Notes: generated by a model not told the origin, from the sequence alone. A stretch of 64,000 bases of DNA from Caecitellus pseudoparvulus (GCA_965644315.1 CBFFRQ010000094.1:245443-309442); one strand, 5' to 3'; shown: positions 49,301 through 61,300, counted from the first letter of the stretch. Numbers and translations are program-made.

Positions 49301-52300
49301 AGTTGTTGTCGGGCAGGTACTCTGTGGTGCAGGTGAACTCCAGCGTGGACGGCGTGTTGTTCACGGCTGATGCGGGTGACAGCGACTCTGGCTTTGGGAG
49401 CTTGGGTCGTGGTCCTGGCGGGTCCAGCGTGCCTGCTCTGGTGGGCAGCGTGGGCCGTGTGAATGTGAGCGAGGTGGTGGTGTTCACGTACGCGGTGAAG
49501 CTGGACACGAGCGTGGAGTCCGAGGAGGTGTTTGAGCCTGACGTGACAGTTGCGTGGAGCAGCCACCCCGGCAGCGTGCACGGTGTGGCGCGGAACTACA
49601 CGCGTGACATTGGTGGCGCTGGCAAGCCGGACGTGGTGATTGATTCGCCGGTGTACAGCGTGAGCGTGGTGCCGGATGGCTTCGGCGACTCCCCGAGCGA
49701 GGTGGTGGTGGGCCAGGAGGTGATCGTGACGGCAGTGGTGGAGGTGATCGAGGGCACGACGAGTGCTCCCATCGTGACGCTGACGCACACTGACGGCACG
49801 ATGCTGCAGTGGGTGTCGGTGCTGTCCATCGAGGCGTCGTCGCCGAATGTGACGAGCTCCCACGGTGCATTCAGCAGCGTGCTGTCGGGGCACACGAGCG
49901 TGGTGCCTGGGTCCAGCGTGACTGTGGACTTGGGCACGCTTGAGAATGTGAACGTGGACAACGGCGTGGCCGAGACGGTGACGGTGCGTGTGCTGGCTGT
50001 GGTGCCTGACGCGGGTGCAGTGCGTGGTGCGACGGTGGACGTGGACACGGCGCTGACGGGCGGTGCGTTGGTGGGGACGTTCACGAGCAGCACGACGTTG
50101 ACGCTGGCTGAGGGTGAGCTGAATACGAGCCCTGTGGTGGTGCCGCTGTCTGTGACGGATGTGGATGCGGGCGACTTTGTGACGACGAGCATCACGCTGA
50201 CGCACGATGGGGCATCGGATGCACCCGTGTACAACGTGACGGTGCGCGATGTGGAGCTGGCGAGCGGAGAGTACACGGTTGTGGGCGTGTCGGTGGACGG
50301 TGTGAGTGTGCCGTACAGCGCTGCGCCTGGTGGTGAGATCGTGGAGGTGGCGAGTCTGGCACACGGCGCGAGCGTGGTTGTGAACGTGACGCTGCGCATG
50401 GACGTGAGCATTGAGACGGGTCACTTTGTGTCCCCGGAGCTGGTTGTGGAGTACACGTCGCACCCTGGCGGGTCGGGTCGCCCGGCGACGTTTGCGGTGC
50501 TGCCCCGGCAGGTGTTCGCTGTGGACGGCGCTGTGATCGGCAGTTCGACTGTGCTGGACGGGTCCAGTGCGGATGGTGCTGGTTTGGTGGTGGGCACTGT
50601 GGTGCAGGTGGTGACCCAGGTGGCGTTGCCTGAAGGCACCAGCCGCGACAGTCTGCTGGTGTTGGAGGTGACGGGTGTGACGGACGCCTTCAGCACGTGG
50701 AGCGTGGACTCTGTCGTGGACGCGTCTGGCAGCGGTGCCCTGAGCAGCAGCTGTGTGGGGAGCTTCGGCGCCCTGGCCAGCTACGGCGGCATCGTGCGCA
50801 ACGCGTCCCATGTGCTGTTGCCCATGTGCGACGTGACGAACACGGACACCGACAACGGAGTGGCTGAGCCGTTCGTGGTGACGATGTCTGCCCGCGTGTT
50901 GGATGTGGTGTCTGTGCAGCAGGGCGCCTCTGTGAACATCACGGCATCATTCACGTCAGTGTCTGATGGTCCCATTTCTGTGTTGTCTGGCAACTTCACC
51001 GTGCGCGAGGCAGGGTTGGAGGCGGCCAGTGTGACGCCCAAGGCTGTGGCGGGTGTGGACGGCGGCGACAGCGTGGTTGTGACTGCGGTGGTGGACCACA
51101 CGGGCAGCTCTGACGCGCCTGCGTACAGCATCATCGTGCGGGACAACGGCACGGCAGTGTACCGCGAGGACGACGGGTCGGTGGTGGCTGCCGCTGCAGC
51201 CCCGCAGTACATCTTGACGGAGGTGCGGGTGAACGGTGTGGTGCAGGGCGGGCCCTTGACCCACGGCAGCGACGGCGTGGTGGTTGTGATTGCCTCCTTG
51301 CCTGCTGGCGCAACTGCGACGGTGCAGGCGACGTTCACGGTGCAGGGCGTGGTGGAGCCGAGCGTGCGGCTGGTGCCGTGGCTGAGTCTGGACTGGAGCA
51401 GTCACCCTGAGGGGAGCGCCGCGCGGAATGCGAGTGTTGTGGGCGGGGAGGGTGTGAGCGCCGCGCTGGTGGACACGGCGACACCTGCGGGGCAGGTGGG
51501 TGTGGTGTCACCCAGTCCTGGTCTGACGGCCAGCATTGGTGAGCTGGTGACGTACACGCTGAACGTGAGTGTGGTGGAGGGGACGCTGCGGTCCAGTGCG
51601 CTGCGCGTGGAGGTGCTGCCAGTTGTGACTGCGGTTGCGACGGAGGTGGTGCAGTTTGGTGCGCCGGCGCTGAGCAGCGTGCGCAGCTACCGTGTGACGG
51701 CGGGTGGCGTGGAGAGCGCTGCGCCGTTGGTGTCGTCTGATGTTGCGGGTGTGGGCAGCACGTTCAGCGGATTTGTGGGTCTGGAGAGCGCGTTGGTGAG
51801 TGAGCAAGGCTTCACGCTGGGCACTGGGACGGTGGTGAACGGGCACCTGTCTGACGGCGGCGCTGATGGGCTGGTGGAGGAGATGGAGCTGGTGTACACG
51901 GTGCGCGTGCGGGACGTGGACGTTGGCTCCGATGCGATTATGCGTGGTGACACGTTCGAGAGCCGGGTGGAGTTGACGTCTGCGGGCGTGGAGAGCGGTG
52001 AGGTGGTGCTGGTGAGCCCCACGGTGACTGTGATTGAGCCCAGCTTGGCGGCGTTGGTGGTGAGCCCCACCGCGGTGTCTGGCGTGGACGGCAGCGATGT
52101 GATTGTGTTCGAGGTGCTCGTGAGCCATGACGGCGCCTCGGACGCTGACGCGAACAACGTGGAGGTCGTGGACACGGCCCTGGTGGGCGGTGTGCCGGGG
52201 GCCCCCTACGAGCTGCTGGCCGTGTACGTGGACGGTGTGCTGGTGTACGAGGCCGGCGTGGACGACGACAGCGCTGTGCTGTCTGACGGTGCGCTGGCGA

Positions 52301-55300
52301 CGTTGCCAGTGCTGGGTCTGGGCAGCACTGCGAATGTGACGTACGTGGTGAGCGTGAGCCCGGTGGCGGAGGTGGGCAGCACCCTGACGCCAGATGTGCA
52401 GGCAGGGTACACGTCGGTGCCGGACCGCAGCGTGGCGCGGAACTACAGCGTGGTGCCTGGTGTGGGCGCTGTGGTGTCTGTGGTGGACACGGCAGAGGTG
52501 GACTTCAACGCGAGCATGGTTGCGGGTGCGGACGCGCCTGCCGGGAGTGGCGGTGTGACGCCTGTGACTGTGGGCGGTGAGGTGTCGTTTGAGTTGACGT
52601 TCGAGGTGCCTGAGGGGCAGATGAGCGGCGTTGACTTGCTTGTGAACTTCAGCGACCCTGTGCTGGTGCAGTGGATCAGCAGTGATCCGTCTGTGGTGGT
52701 GAGCATCACGCCCAGCTCGCCTGCTGTGACATCCAACTGCAGTGGGGGCCTGGCCGGCGCGGCCAGTGCTGCTGTGCTGCATGGTGATGGCGCCAGTGCC
52801 AGCGTGTCCCTGTGCACGCTCAGCAACACCGACGACGACAACGACGTGGTGGAGACGGTGACGGTGCGGCTGACGGGTGTGGTGCAGGATGTGCCATCTG
52901 CGGTGCAGGGCGCCTCGTTCATCCTGACGGCCAACGTGACCAGTGCTGAGGGGACGCCTGTGAACATGGTGGCTGGTCCGGGTGTGATTGCGGAGCCACT
53001 GCTGGAGGCGTCCCTGTCCAGCGGTCCGGTGGGCGGCAGCGTCGTGGACGCGAACGACACGCTGACGTTTGTGTTTGTGGTGGGTGCAGCCCCTGGCAGC
53101 GATGCGACGGCGTACAATGTGCGGGTGCAGGACACTGCGTTCGCGACTCAGGACGATGGTCTGGGCGGCGGTCCGGAGGGCAGCTCCAGCGGCGAGCCTC
53201 TGTACGAGGTGAGTGGCGTGACTGTGGACGGTGTGGCGGTGCCGCACGACAGCGTGGGCTTTGCTGCGGACGGGACGCTGGTGCTGTTGGGGGAGCTGGC
53301 AGTGTCCACTGGGGACATTGTGATCGAGGTGAACGTGACGCTGCGCACGGACATCGAGAGCGGGACAGGCGTGTCTCCGACGTTTGAGGTGACGTGGAGC
53401 AGTGCAGTGGACGGGAGCGGGGCACGGAACCGGACGCTGGTGGGGGGTGCCCTGTCAGCGCCGTCCGTGTCTGTGGCCCGTCCATCTGTCACTGTGCGCG
53501 CCGAGAGCGACGAGGCGACGTACGCCCCTGACACGTACAGCCTGGGCAGCACCGTCGTGCACGTGGTGCGAGTGACGGTTGCGGAGGGCACGATGCGGGG
53601 TGCGAGCATGACGCTGACGCTGTCTGACACGACTCGGTTTGCGTTTGTGGGTGTGTCCAGCATCACTGCGCCTGGCAGTGTGACGAGCAGCCATGGCGAC
53701 TGGGACAGCGTGGTGGCGCCGGGCCATGTGTCGAGCGTGGCTGGTACGTCCCTGACCGTGGACATGGGCACGGTGGTGAACCGTGACACGTCCAACGCCG
53801 TGTCTGAGGTGGTGGAGATGCGGGTGGTGACGGTGGCCCTTGTGAATGTGGGGCACGTGGCCGGCGTGGTGACAGGCGTGAGCGTGGAGGTGGTGAGCAG
53901 CGAGGTGGGCGCTGGTGTCGTGACGGACAGCACGAGCGTGACGGCTGAGGAGCCGGACGTGACGTACACTGTGTCGCTGCCTGCTGGCGGTCCGTACGAC
54001 GCTGGTGACGAGTTGGTGTTCACGGTGAGCGTGAGTGGTCTGGCTACGACAGGCGACGACAGCCCCGCGTACGGCGTGGTGTTGACGGACGGCGAGTTGT
54101 TGTCGGGCAGGTACTCTGTGGTGCAGGTGAACTCCAGCGTGGACGGCGTGTTGTTCACGGCTGATGCGGGTGACAGCGACTCTGGCTTTGGGAGCTTGGG
54201 TCGTGGTCCTGGCGGGTCCAGCGTGCCTGCTCTGGTGGGCAGCGTGGGCCGTGTGAATGTGAGCGAGGTGGTGGTGTTCACGTACGCGGTGAAGCTGGAC
54301 ACGAGCGTGGAGTCCGAGGAGGTGTTTGAGCCTGACGTGACAGTTGCGTGGAGCAGCCACCCCGGCAGCGTGCACGGTGTGGCGCGGAACTACACGCGTG
54401 ACATCGGTGGCGCTGGCAAGCCGGACGTGGTGATTGATTCGCCGGTGTACAGCGTGAGCGTGGTGCCGGATGGCTTCGGCGACTCCCCGAGCGAGGTGGT
54501 GGTGGGCCAGGAGGTGATCGTGACGGCAGTGGTGGAGGTGATCGAGGGCACGACGAGTGCTCCCATCGTGACGCTGACGCACACTGACGGCACGATGCTG
54601 CAGTGGGTGTCGGTGCTGTCCATCGAGGCGTCGTCGCCGAATGTGACGAGCTCCCACGGTGCATTCAGCAGCGTGCTGTCGGGGCACACGAGCGTGGTGC
54701 CTGGGTCCAGCGTGACTGTGGACTTGGGCACGCTTGAGAATGTGAACGTGGACAACGGCGTGGCCGAGACGGTGACGGTGCGTGTGCTGGCTGTGGTGCC
54801 TGACGCGGGTGCAGTGCGTGGTGCGACGGTGGACGTGGACACGGCGCTGACGGGCGGTGCGTTGGTGGGGACGTTCACGAGCAGCACGACGTTGACGCTG
54901 GCTGAGGGTGAGCTGAATACGAGCCCTGTGGTGGTGCCGCTGTCTGTGACGGATGTGGATGCGGGCGACTTTGTGACGACGAGCATCACGCTGACGCACG
55001 ATGGGGCATCGGATGCACCCGTGTACAACGTGACGGTGCGCGATGTGGAGCTGGCGAGCGGGGAGTACACGGTTGTGGGCGTGTCGGTGGACGGTGTGAG
55101 TGTGCCGTACAGCGCTGCGCCTGGTGGTGAGATCGTGGAGGTGGCGAGTCTGGCGCACGGCGCGAGCGTGGTTGTGAACGTGACGCTGCGCATGGACGTG
55201 AGCATTGAGACGGGTCACTTTGTGTCCCCGGAGCTGGTTGTGGAGTACACGTCGCACCCTGGCGGGTCGGGTCGCCCGGCGACGTTTGCGGTGCTGCCCC

Positions 55301-58300
55301 GGCAGGTGTTCGCTGTGGACGGCGCTGTGATCGGCAGTTCGACTGTGCTGGACGGGTCCAGTGCGGATGGTGCTGGTTTGGTGGTGGGCACTGTGGTGCA
55401 GGTGGTGACCCAGGTGGCGTTGCCTGAAGGCACCAGCCGCGACAGTCTGCTGGTGTTGGAGGTGACGGGTGTGACGGACGCCTTCAGCACGTGGAGCGTG
55501 GACTCTGTCGTGGACGCGTCTGGCAGCGGTGCCCTGAGCAGCAGCTGTGTGGGGAGCTTCGGCGCCCTGGCCAGCTACGGCGGCATCGTGCGCAACGCGT
55601 CCCATGTGCTGTTGCCCATGTGCGACGTGACGAACACGGACACCGACAACGGAGTGGCTGAGCCGTTCGTGGTGACGATGTCTGCCCGCGTGTTGGATGT
55701 GGTGTCTGTGCAGCAGGGCGCCTCTGTGAACATCACGGCATCATTCACGTCAGTGTCTGATGGTCCCATTTCTGTGTTGTCTGGCAACTTCACCGTGCGC
55801 GAGGCAGGGTTGGAGGCGGCCAGTGTGACGCCCAAGGCTGTGGCGGGTGTGGACGGCGGCGACAGCGTGGTTGTGACTGCGGTGGTGGACCACACGGGCA
55901 GCTCTGACGCGCCTGCGTACAGCATCATCGTGCGGGACAACGGCACGGCAGTGTACCGCGAGGACGACGGGTCGGTGGTGGCTGCCGCTGCAGCCCCGCA
56001 GTACATCTTGACGGAGGTGCGGGTGAACGGTGTGGTGCAGGGCGGGCCCTTGACCCACGGCAGCGACGGCGTGGTGGTTGTGATTGCCTCCTTGCCTGCT
56101 GGCGCAACTGCGACGGTGCAGGCGACGTTCACGGTGCAGGGCGTGGTGGAGCCGAGCGTGCGGCTGGTGCCGTGGCTGAGTCTGGACTGGAGCAGTCACC
56201 CTGAGGGGAGCGCCGCGCGGAATGCGAGTGTTGTGGGCGGGGAGGGTGTGAGCGCCGCGCTGGTGGACACGGCGACACCTGCGGGGCAGGTGGGTGTGGT
56301 GTCACCCAGTCCTGGTCTGACGGCCAGCATCGGTGAGCTGGTGACGTACACGCTGAACGTGAGTGTGGTGGAGGGGACGCTGCGGTCCAGTGCGCTGCGC
56401 GTGGAGGTGCTGCCAGTTGTGACTGCGGTTGCGACGGAGGTGGTGCAGTTTGGTGCGCCGGCGCTGAGCAGCGTGCGCAGCTACCGTGTGACGGCGGGTG
56501 GCGTGGAGAGCGCTGCGCCGTTGGTGTCGTCTGATGTTGCGGGTGTGGGCAGCACGTTCAGCGGATTTGTGGGTCTGGAGAGCGCGTTGGTGAGTGAGCA
56601 AGGCTTCACGCTGGGCACTGGGACGGTGGTGAACGGGCACCTGTCTGACGGCGGCGCTGATGGGCTGGTGGAGGAGATGGAGCTGGTGTACACGGTGCGC
56701 GTGCGGGACGTGGACGTTGGCTCCGATGCGATTATGCGTGGTGACACGTTCGAGAGCCGGGTGGAGTTGACGTCTGCGGGCGTGGAGAGCGGTGAGGTGG
56801 TGCTGGTGAGCCCCACGGTGACTGTGATTGAGCCCAGCTTGGCGGCGTTGGTGGTGAGCCCCACCGCGGTGTCTGGCGTGGACGGCAGCGATGTGATTGT
56901 GTTCGAGGTGCTCGTGAGCCATGACGGCGCCTCGGACGCTGACGCGAACAACGTGGAGGTCGTGGACACGGCCCTGGTGGGCGGTGTGCCGGGGGCCCCC
57001 TACGAGCTGCTGGCCGTGTACGTGGACGGTGTGCTGGTGTACGAGGCCGGCGTGGACGACGACAGCGCTGTGCTGTCTGACGGTGCGCTGGCGACGTTGC
57101 CAGTGCTGGGTCTGGGCAGCACTGCGAATGTGACGTACGTGGTGAGCGTGAGCCCGGTGGCGGAGGTGGGCAGCACCCTGACGCCAGATGTGCAGGCAGG
57201 GTACACGTCGGTGCCGGACCGCAGCGTGGCGCGGAACTACAGCGTGGTGCCTGGTGTGGGCGCTGTGGTGTCTGTGGTGGACACGGCAGAGGTGGACTTC
57301 AACGCGAGCATGGTTGCGGGTGCGGACGCGCCTGCCGGGAGTGGCGGTGTGACGCCTGTGACTGTGGGCGGTGAGGTGTCGTTTGAGTTGACGTTCGAGG
57401 TGCCTGAGGGGCAGATGAGCGGCGTTGACTTGCTTGTGAACTTCAGCGACCCTGTGCTGGTGCAGTGGATCAGCAGTGATCCGTCTGTGGTGGTGAGCAT
57501 CACGCCCAGCTCGCCTGCTGTGACATCCAACTGCAGTGGGGGCCTGGCCGGCGCGGCCAGTGCTGCTGTGCTGCATGGTGATGGCGCCAGTGCCAGCGTG
57601 TCCCTGTGCACGCTCAGCAACACCGACGACGACAACGACGTGGTGGAGACGGTGACGGTGCGGCTGACGGGTGTGGTGCAGGATGTGCCATCTGCGGTGC
57701 AGGGCGCCTCGTTCATCCTGACGGCCAACGTGACCAGTGCTGAGGGGACGCCTGTGAACATGGTGGCTGGTCCGGGTGTGATTGCGGAGCCACTGCTGGA
57801 GGCGTCCCTGTCCAGCGGTCCGGTGGGCGGCAGCGTCGTGGACGCGAACGACACGCTGACGTTTGTGTTTGTGGTGGGTGCAGCCCCTGGCAGCGATGCG
57901 ACGGCGTACAATGTGCGGGTGCAGGACACTGCGTTCGCGACTCAGGACGATGGTCTGGGCGGCGGTCCGGAGGGCAGCTCCAGCGGCGAGCCTCTGTACG
58001 AGGTGAGTGGCGTGACTGTGGACGGTGTGGCGGTGCCGCACGACAGCGTGGGCTTTGCTGCGGACGGGACGCTGGTGCTGTTGGGGGAGCTGGCAGTGTC
58101 CACTGGGGACATTGTGATCGAGGTGAACGTGACGCTGCGCACGGACATCGAGAGCGGGACAGGCGTGTCTCCGACGTTTGAGGTGACGTGGAGCAGTGCA
58201 GTGGACGGGAGCGGGGCACGGAACCGGACGCTGGTGGGGGTGCCCTGTCAGCGCCGTCCGTGTCTGTGGCCCGTCCATCTGTCACTGTGCGCGCCGAGAG

Positions 58301-58368
58301 CGACGAGGCGACGTACGCCCCTGACACGTACAGCCTGGGCAGCACCGTCGTGCACGTGGTGCGAGTGA
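10365..58368 (+). CDS. Giant secreted tandem-repeat surface protein (as read, ends at a frameshift)
   Basis: Exons are 10365-10476, 10551-10619, 11075-11571 and 11692 onward, with all phases matching. The start has context ACCATGG and opens a signal peptide: MGG, then LAALLAASLAASVAA, with cleavage expected near ATA-IP. The mature N-terminus contains LGTADFEG and GSGDADFEG motifs. Residues to about position 15,000 form a non-homogenised N-terminal region. Two repeat arrays follow: 978-nt units, a divergent spacer, then 4,794-nt units. Modules alternate an A half, with V-x-E-G-T and L-G-T-x-x-N-x-D-x-x-N-x-V-x-E, and a B half with S-D-x-P-A-Y-x-V-x-V-x-D, a VDGV strand and S-H-P-x-x-x-x-A-R-N-Y-T. 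The B half resembles DUF11/TIGR01451 beta-sandwich repeats known from giant bacterial and archaeal surface proteins. Sequons (NVT, NYT, NAS) abound and cysteine is scarce. The stop at 58366-58368 follows loss of one G at 58236-58240, so it is probably not the true C-terminus. Role in adhesion or as a surface filament is inferred; I know no characterised orthologue. Confidence 0.85.
10477..10550 (+). other. Giant-gene intron 1 (74 nt, phase 1)
   Basis: The donor is GTGAGC and the acceptor GCCATCGCAG. It joins the signal-peptide exon to DVGLQFTLRNTG; the join completes a GAC codon. Read-through reaches a TGA at 10512. Confidence 0.8.
10620..11074 (+). other. Giant-gene intron 2 (455 nt, phase 1)
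   Basis: The donor is GTGCGT and the acceptor GCTCACCGCAG. The join gives an Ile codon and QAFMDLIVPEGATDEV. It is much the longest intron in the window and contains an AT-rich palindromic patch (aaaatatttt near 10738) unlike its surroundings. A further small exon inside cannot be excluded. Confidence 0.75.
11572..11691 (+). other. Giant-gene intron 3 (120 nt, in frame, stop-free)
   Basis: A GTACGT donor follows SVVIRDS and a TCCTTTCACAG acceptor precedes a pyrimidine-rich stretch's end; both are phase 0. The 40 codons it would add (beginning VRPASMCLRL) are unlike the Thr/Val/Ser-rich protein around them. Because its length is a multiple of three and it has no stop, it is easily mistaken for coding sequence. 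Confidence 0.7.
15487..22795 (+). repeat. Array 1: coding tandem repeat, 978-nt period, 7 full units plus a partial
   Basis: Units start at 15487, 16465, 17443, 18421, 19399, 20377, 21355 and 22333, exactly 978 nt apart (326 aa). Each has an A half of 492 nt (from EPSLAVSVAAVGG to NTLTVEV) and a B half of 486 nt (from AGFVPSLATVDS to SISVDVV). A halves are almost identical at the DNA level throughout. B halves are almost identical except in unit 2. A divergent ancestor-like B half precedes the array (about 15001-15486). The eighth unit has only its A half, with a divergent patch, before sequence becomes unique. Confidence 0.95.
16957..17442 (+). repeat. Divergent B half of array-1 unit 2
   Basis: This half keeps the exact 486-nt length and aligned motifs (DSPVSNWT, VNDG, LSPG) but is strongly diverged in DNA and protein from the six near-identical B halves. 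It uses many A/T-ending codons. Flanking A halves are homogenised right up to its edges (about 16953 and 17445). Confidence 0.9.
22796..24728 (+). repeat. Unhomogenised spacer of diverged modules between the arrays
   Basis: The reading frame continues through about 644 codons that contain two diverged A/B module pairs with the same motif order (LDFGTIFNTDV, NLTNLDFDDDV, YLSHPN, RNYSS). DNA identity to either array is low and codons are less GC-rich. The last ~60 residues before 24729 (GFGSLGLGPGGN, FTSVNGS) are clearly related to array-2 module 1. Confidence 0.75.
24729..29522 (+). repeat. Array-2 copy 1
   Basis: Diagnostic variants: NAVSEVV, EEPDVAY, AGDFVTT, GRPATF, and ggcggggaggg near 27473. 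Its first ~500 nt carry gtgacgggcgtg, shared only with copies 2 and 5. Confidence 0.9.
29523..34316 (+). repeat. Array-2 copy 2 (class II)
   Basis: Diagnostic variants: NAVPEVV, EEPDVAY, AGDIVTT, the unique GRRATF and SSAVLD, and ggcggtgaggg near 32268. Confidence 0.9.
34317..39110 (+). repeat. Array-2 copy 3 (class I)
   Basis: Diagnostic variants: NAVSEVV, EEPDVTY, AGDFVTT, ctggcacacgg near 35976 and agcattggtgagctg near 37150. It is closest to copy 6. Confidence 0.9.
39111..43904 (+). repeat. Array-2 copy 4 (class I)
   Basis: Like copy 3 but with ctggcgcacgg near 40770, ggtgcgactgcg near 41719 and agcatcggtgagctg near 41944. Confidence 0.9.
43905..48698 (+). repeat. Array-2 copy 5 (class II)
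   Basis: Diagnostic variants: NAVPEVV, EEPDVTY, AGDIVTT, ggcggtgaggg near 46649 and atcggtgaactgg near 46742. The variants VAGTDAP and ITSSSP are seen only here. Confidence 0.9.
48699..53492 (+). repeat. Array-2 copy 6 (class I)
   Basis: It carries the same diagnostic variants as copy 3, including ctggcacacgg near 50357 and agcattggtgagctg near 51533. Confidence 0.9.
53493..58285 (+). repeat. Array-2 copy 7 (class I, one base short)
   Basis: It resembles copies 4 and 6, with agcatcggtgagctg near 56327 and a private gacatcggtggc near 54402. One G is missing from the G6 run at 58236, making the copy 4,793 nt and shifting the frame. Confidence 0.9.
58236..58240 (+). other. Single-G deletion (G5 instead of G6) in copy 7
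   Basis: In every other copy the sequence ctggt is followed by six G and then tgccc; here only five G are present. The consequence in the as-read frame is a run of about 43 unrelated residues and a TGA at 58366-58368. Either a homopolymer sequencing/assembly error or a real frameshift would look like this. Confidence 0.95.
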
Positions 58369-61300
58369 CGGTTGCGGAGGGCACGATGCGGGGTGCGAGC
58401 ATGACGCTGACGCTGTCTGACACGACTCGGTTTGCGTTTGTGGGTGTGTCCAGCATCACTGCGCCTGGCAGTGTGACGAGCAGCCATGGCGACTGGGACA
58501 GCGTGGTGGCGCCGGGCCATGTGTCGAGCGTGGCTGGTACGTCCCTGACCGTGGACATGGGCACGGTGGTGAACCGTGACACGTCCAACGCCGTGTCTGA
58601 GGTGGTGGAGATGCGGGTGGTGACGGTGGCCCTTGTGAATGTGGGGCACGTGGCCGGCGTGGTGACAGGCGTGAGCGTGGAGGTGGTGAGCAGCGAGGTG
58701 GGCGCTGGTGTCGTGACGGACAGCACGAGCGTGACGGCTGAGGAGCCGGACGTGACGTACACTGTGTCGCTGCCTGCTGGCGGTCCGTACGACGCTGGTG
58801 ACGAGTTGGTGTTCACGGTGAGCGTGAGTGGTCTGGCTACGACAGGCGACGACAGCCCCGCGTACGGCGTGGTGTTGACGGACGGCGAGTTGTTGTCGGG
58901 CAGGTACTCTGTGGTGCAGGTGAACTCCAGCGTGGACGGCGTGTTGTTCACGGCTGATGCGGGTGACAGCGACTCTGGCTTTGGGAGCTTGGGTCGTGGT
59001 CCTGGCGGGTCCAGCGTGCCTGCTCTGGTGGGCAGCGTGGGCCGTGTGAATGTGAGCGAGGTGGTGGTGTTCACGTACGCGGTGAAGCTGGACACGAGCG
59101 TGGAGTCCGAGGAGGTGTTTGAGCCTGACGTGACAGTTGCGTGGAGCAGCCACCCCGGCAGCGTGCACGGTGTGGCGCGGAACTACACGCGTGACATTGG
59201 TGGCGCTGGCAAGCCGGACGTGGTGATTGATTCGCCGGTGTACAGCGTGAGCGTGGTGCCGGATGGCTTCGGCGACTCCCCGAGCGAGGTGGTGGTGGGC
59301 CAGGAGGTGATCGTGACGGCAGTGGTGGAGGTGATCGAGGGCACGACGAGTGCTCCCATCGTGACGCTGACGCACACTGACGGCACGATGCTGCAGTGGG
59401 TGTCGGTGCTGTCCATCGAGGCGTCGTCGCCGAATGTGACGAGCTCCCACGGTGCATTCAGCAGCGTGCTGTCGGGGCACACGAGCGTGGTGCCTGGGTC
59501 CAGCGTGACTGTGGACTTGGGCACGCTTGAGAATGTGAACGTGGACAACGGCGTGGCCGAGACGGTGACGGTGCGTGTGCTGGCTGTGGTGCCTGACGCG
59601 GGTGCAGTGCGTGGTGCGACGGTGGACGTGGACACGGCGCTGACGGGCGGTGCGTTGGTGGGGACGTTCACGAGCAGCACGACGTTGACGCTGGCTGAGG
59701 GTGAGCTGAATACGAGCCCTGTGGTGGTGCCGCTGTCTGTGACGGATGTGGATGCGGGCGACTTTGTGACGACGAGCATCACGCTGACGCACGATGGGGC
59801 ATCGGATGCACCCGTGTACAACGTGACGGTGCGCGATGTGGAGCTGGCGAGCGGAGAGTACACGGTTGTGGGCGTGTCGGTGGACGGTGTGAGTGTGCCG
59901 TACAGCGCTGCGCCTGGTGGTGAGATCGTGGAGGTGGCGAGTCTGGCGCACGGCGCGAGCGTGGTTGTGAACGTGACGCTGCGCATGGACGTGAGCATTG
60001 AGACGGGTCACTTTGTGTCCCCGGAGCTGGTTGTGGAGTACACGTCGCACCCTGGCGGGTCGGGTCGCCCGGCGACGTTTGCGGTGCTGCCCCGGCAGGT
60101 GTTCGCTGTGGACGGCGCTGTGATCGGCAGTTCGACTGTGCTGGACGGGTCCAGTGCGGATGGTGCTGGTTTGGTGGTGGGCACTGTGGTGCAGGTGGTG
60201 ACCCAGGTGGCGTTGCCTGAAGGCACCAGCCGCGACAGTCTGCTGGTGTTGGAGGTGACGGGTGTGACGGACGCCTTCAGCACGTGGAGCGTGGACTCTG
60301 TCGTGGACGCGTCTGGCAGCGGTGCCCTGAGCAGCAGCTGTGTGGGGAGCTTCGGCGCCCTGGCCAGCTACGGCGGCATCGTGCGCAACGCGTCCCATGT
60401 GCTGTTGCCCATGTGCGACGTGACGAACACGGACACCGACAACGGTGTGGCTGAGCCGTTCGTGGTGACGATGTCTGCCCGCGTGTTGGATGTGGTGTCT
60501 GTGCAGCAGGGCGCCTCTGTGAACATCACGGCATCATTCACGTCAGTGTCTGATGGTCCCATTTCTGTGTTGTCTGGCAACTTCACCGTGCGCGAGGCAG
60601 GGTTGGAGGCGGCCAGTGTGACGCCCAAGGCCGTGGCTGGCGTGGACGGCGGCGACAGCGTGGTGGTGACTGCGGTGGTGGACCACACGGGCAGCTCTGA
60701 CGCGCCTGCGTACAGCATCATCGTGCGGGACAACGGCACGGCAGTGTACCGCGAGGACGACGGGTCGGTGGTGGCCGCCGCTGCAGCCCCGCAGTACATC
60801 TTGACGGAGGTGCGTGTGAACGGTGTGGTGCAGGGCGGGCCCTTGACCCACGGCAGCGACGGCGTGGTGGTTGTGATTGCCTCCTTGCCTGCTGGTGCGA
60901 CTGCGACGGTGCAGGCGACGTTCACGGTGCAGGGCGTGGTGGAGCCGAGCGTGCGGCTGGTGCCGTGGCTGAGCCTGGACTGGAGCAGTCACCCTGAGGG
61001 GAGCGCCGCGCGGAATGCGAGTGTTGTGGGCGGTGAGGGTGTGAGCGCCGCGCTGGTGGACACGGCGACACCTGCGGGGCAGGTGGGTGTGGTGTCACCC
61101 AGTCCTGGTCTGACGGCCAGCATCGGTGAACTGGTGACGTACACGCTGAACGTGAGTGTGGTGGAGGGGACACTGCGGTCCAGTGCGCTGCGCGTGGAGG
61201 TGCTGCCAGTTGTGACTGCGGTTGCGACGGAGGTGGTGCAGTTTGGTGCGCCGGCGCTGAGCAGCGTGCGCAGCTACCGTGTGACGGCGGGTGGCGTGAA

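Noticed and set aside
58242-58368. The as-read C-terminal residues and stop codon of the giant frame
   Set aside because: They arise only after the missing G and are not found in other copies, so they are unlikely to be the natural end of the protein.
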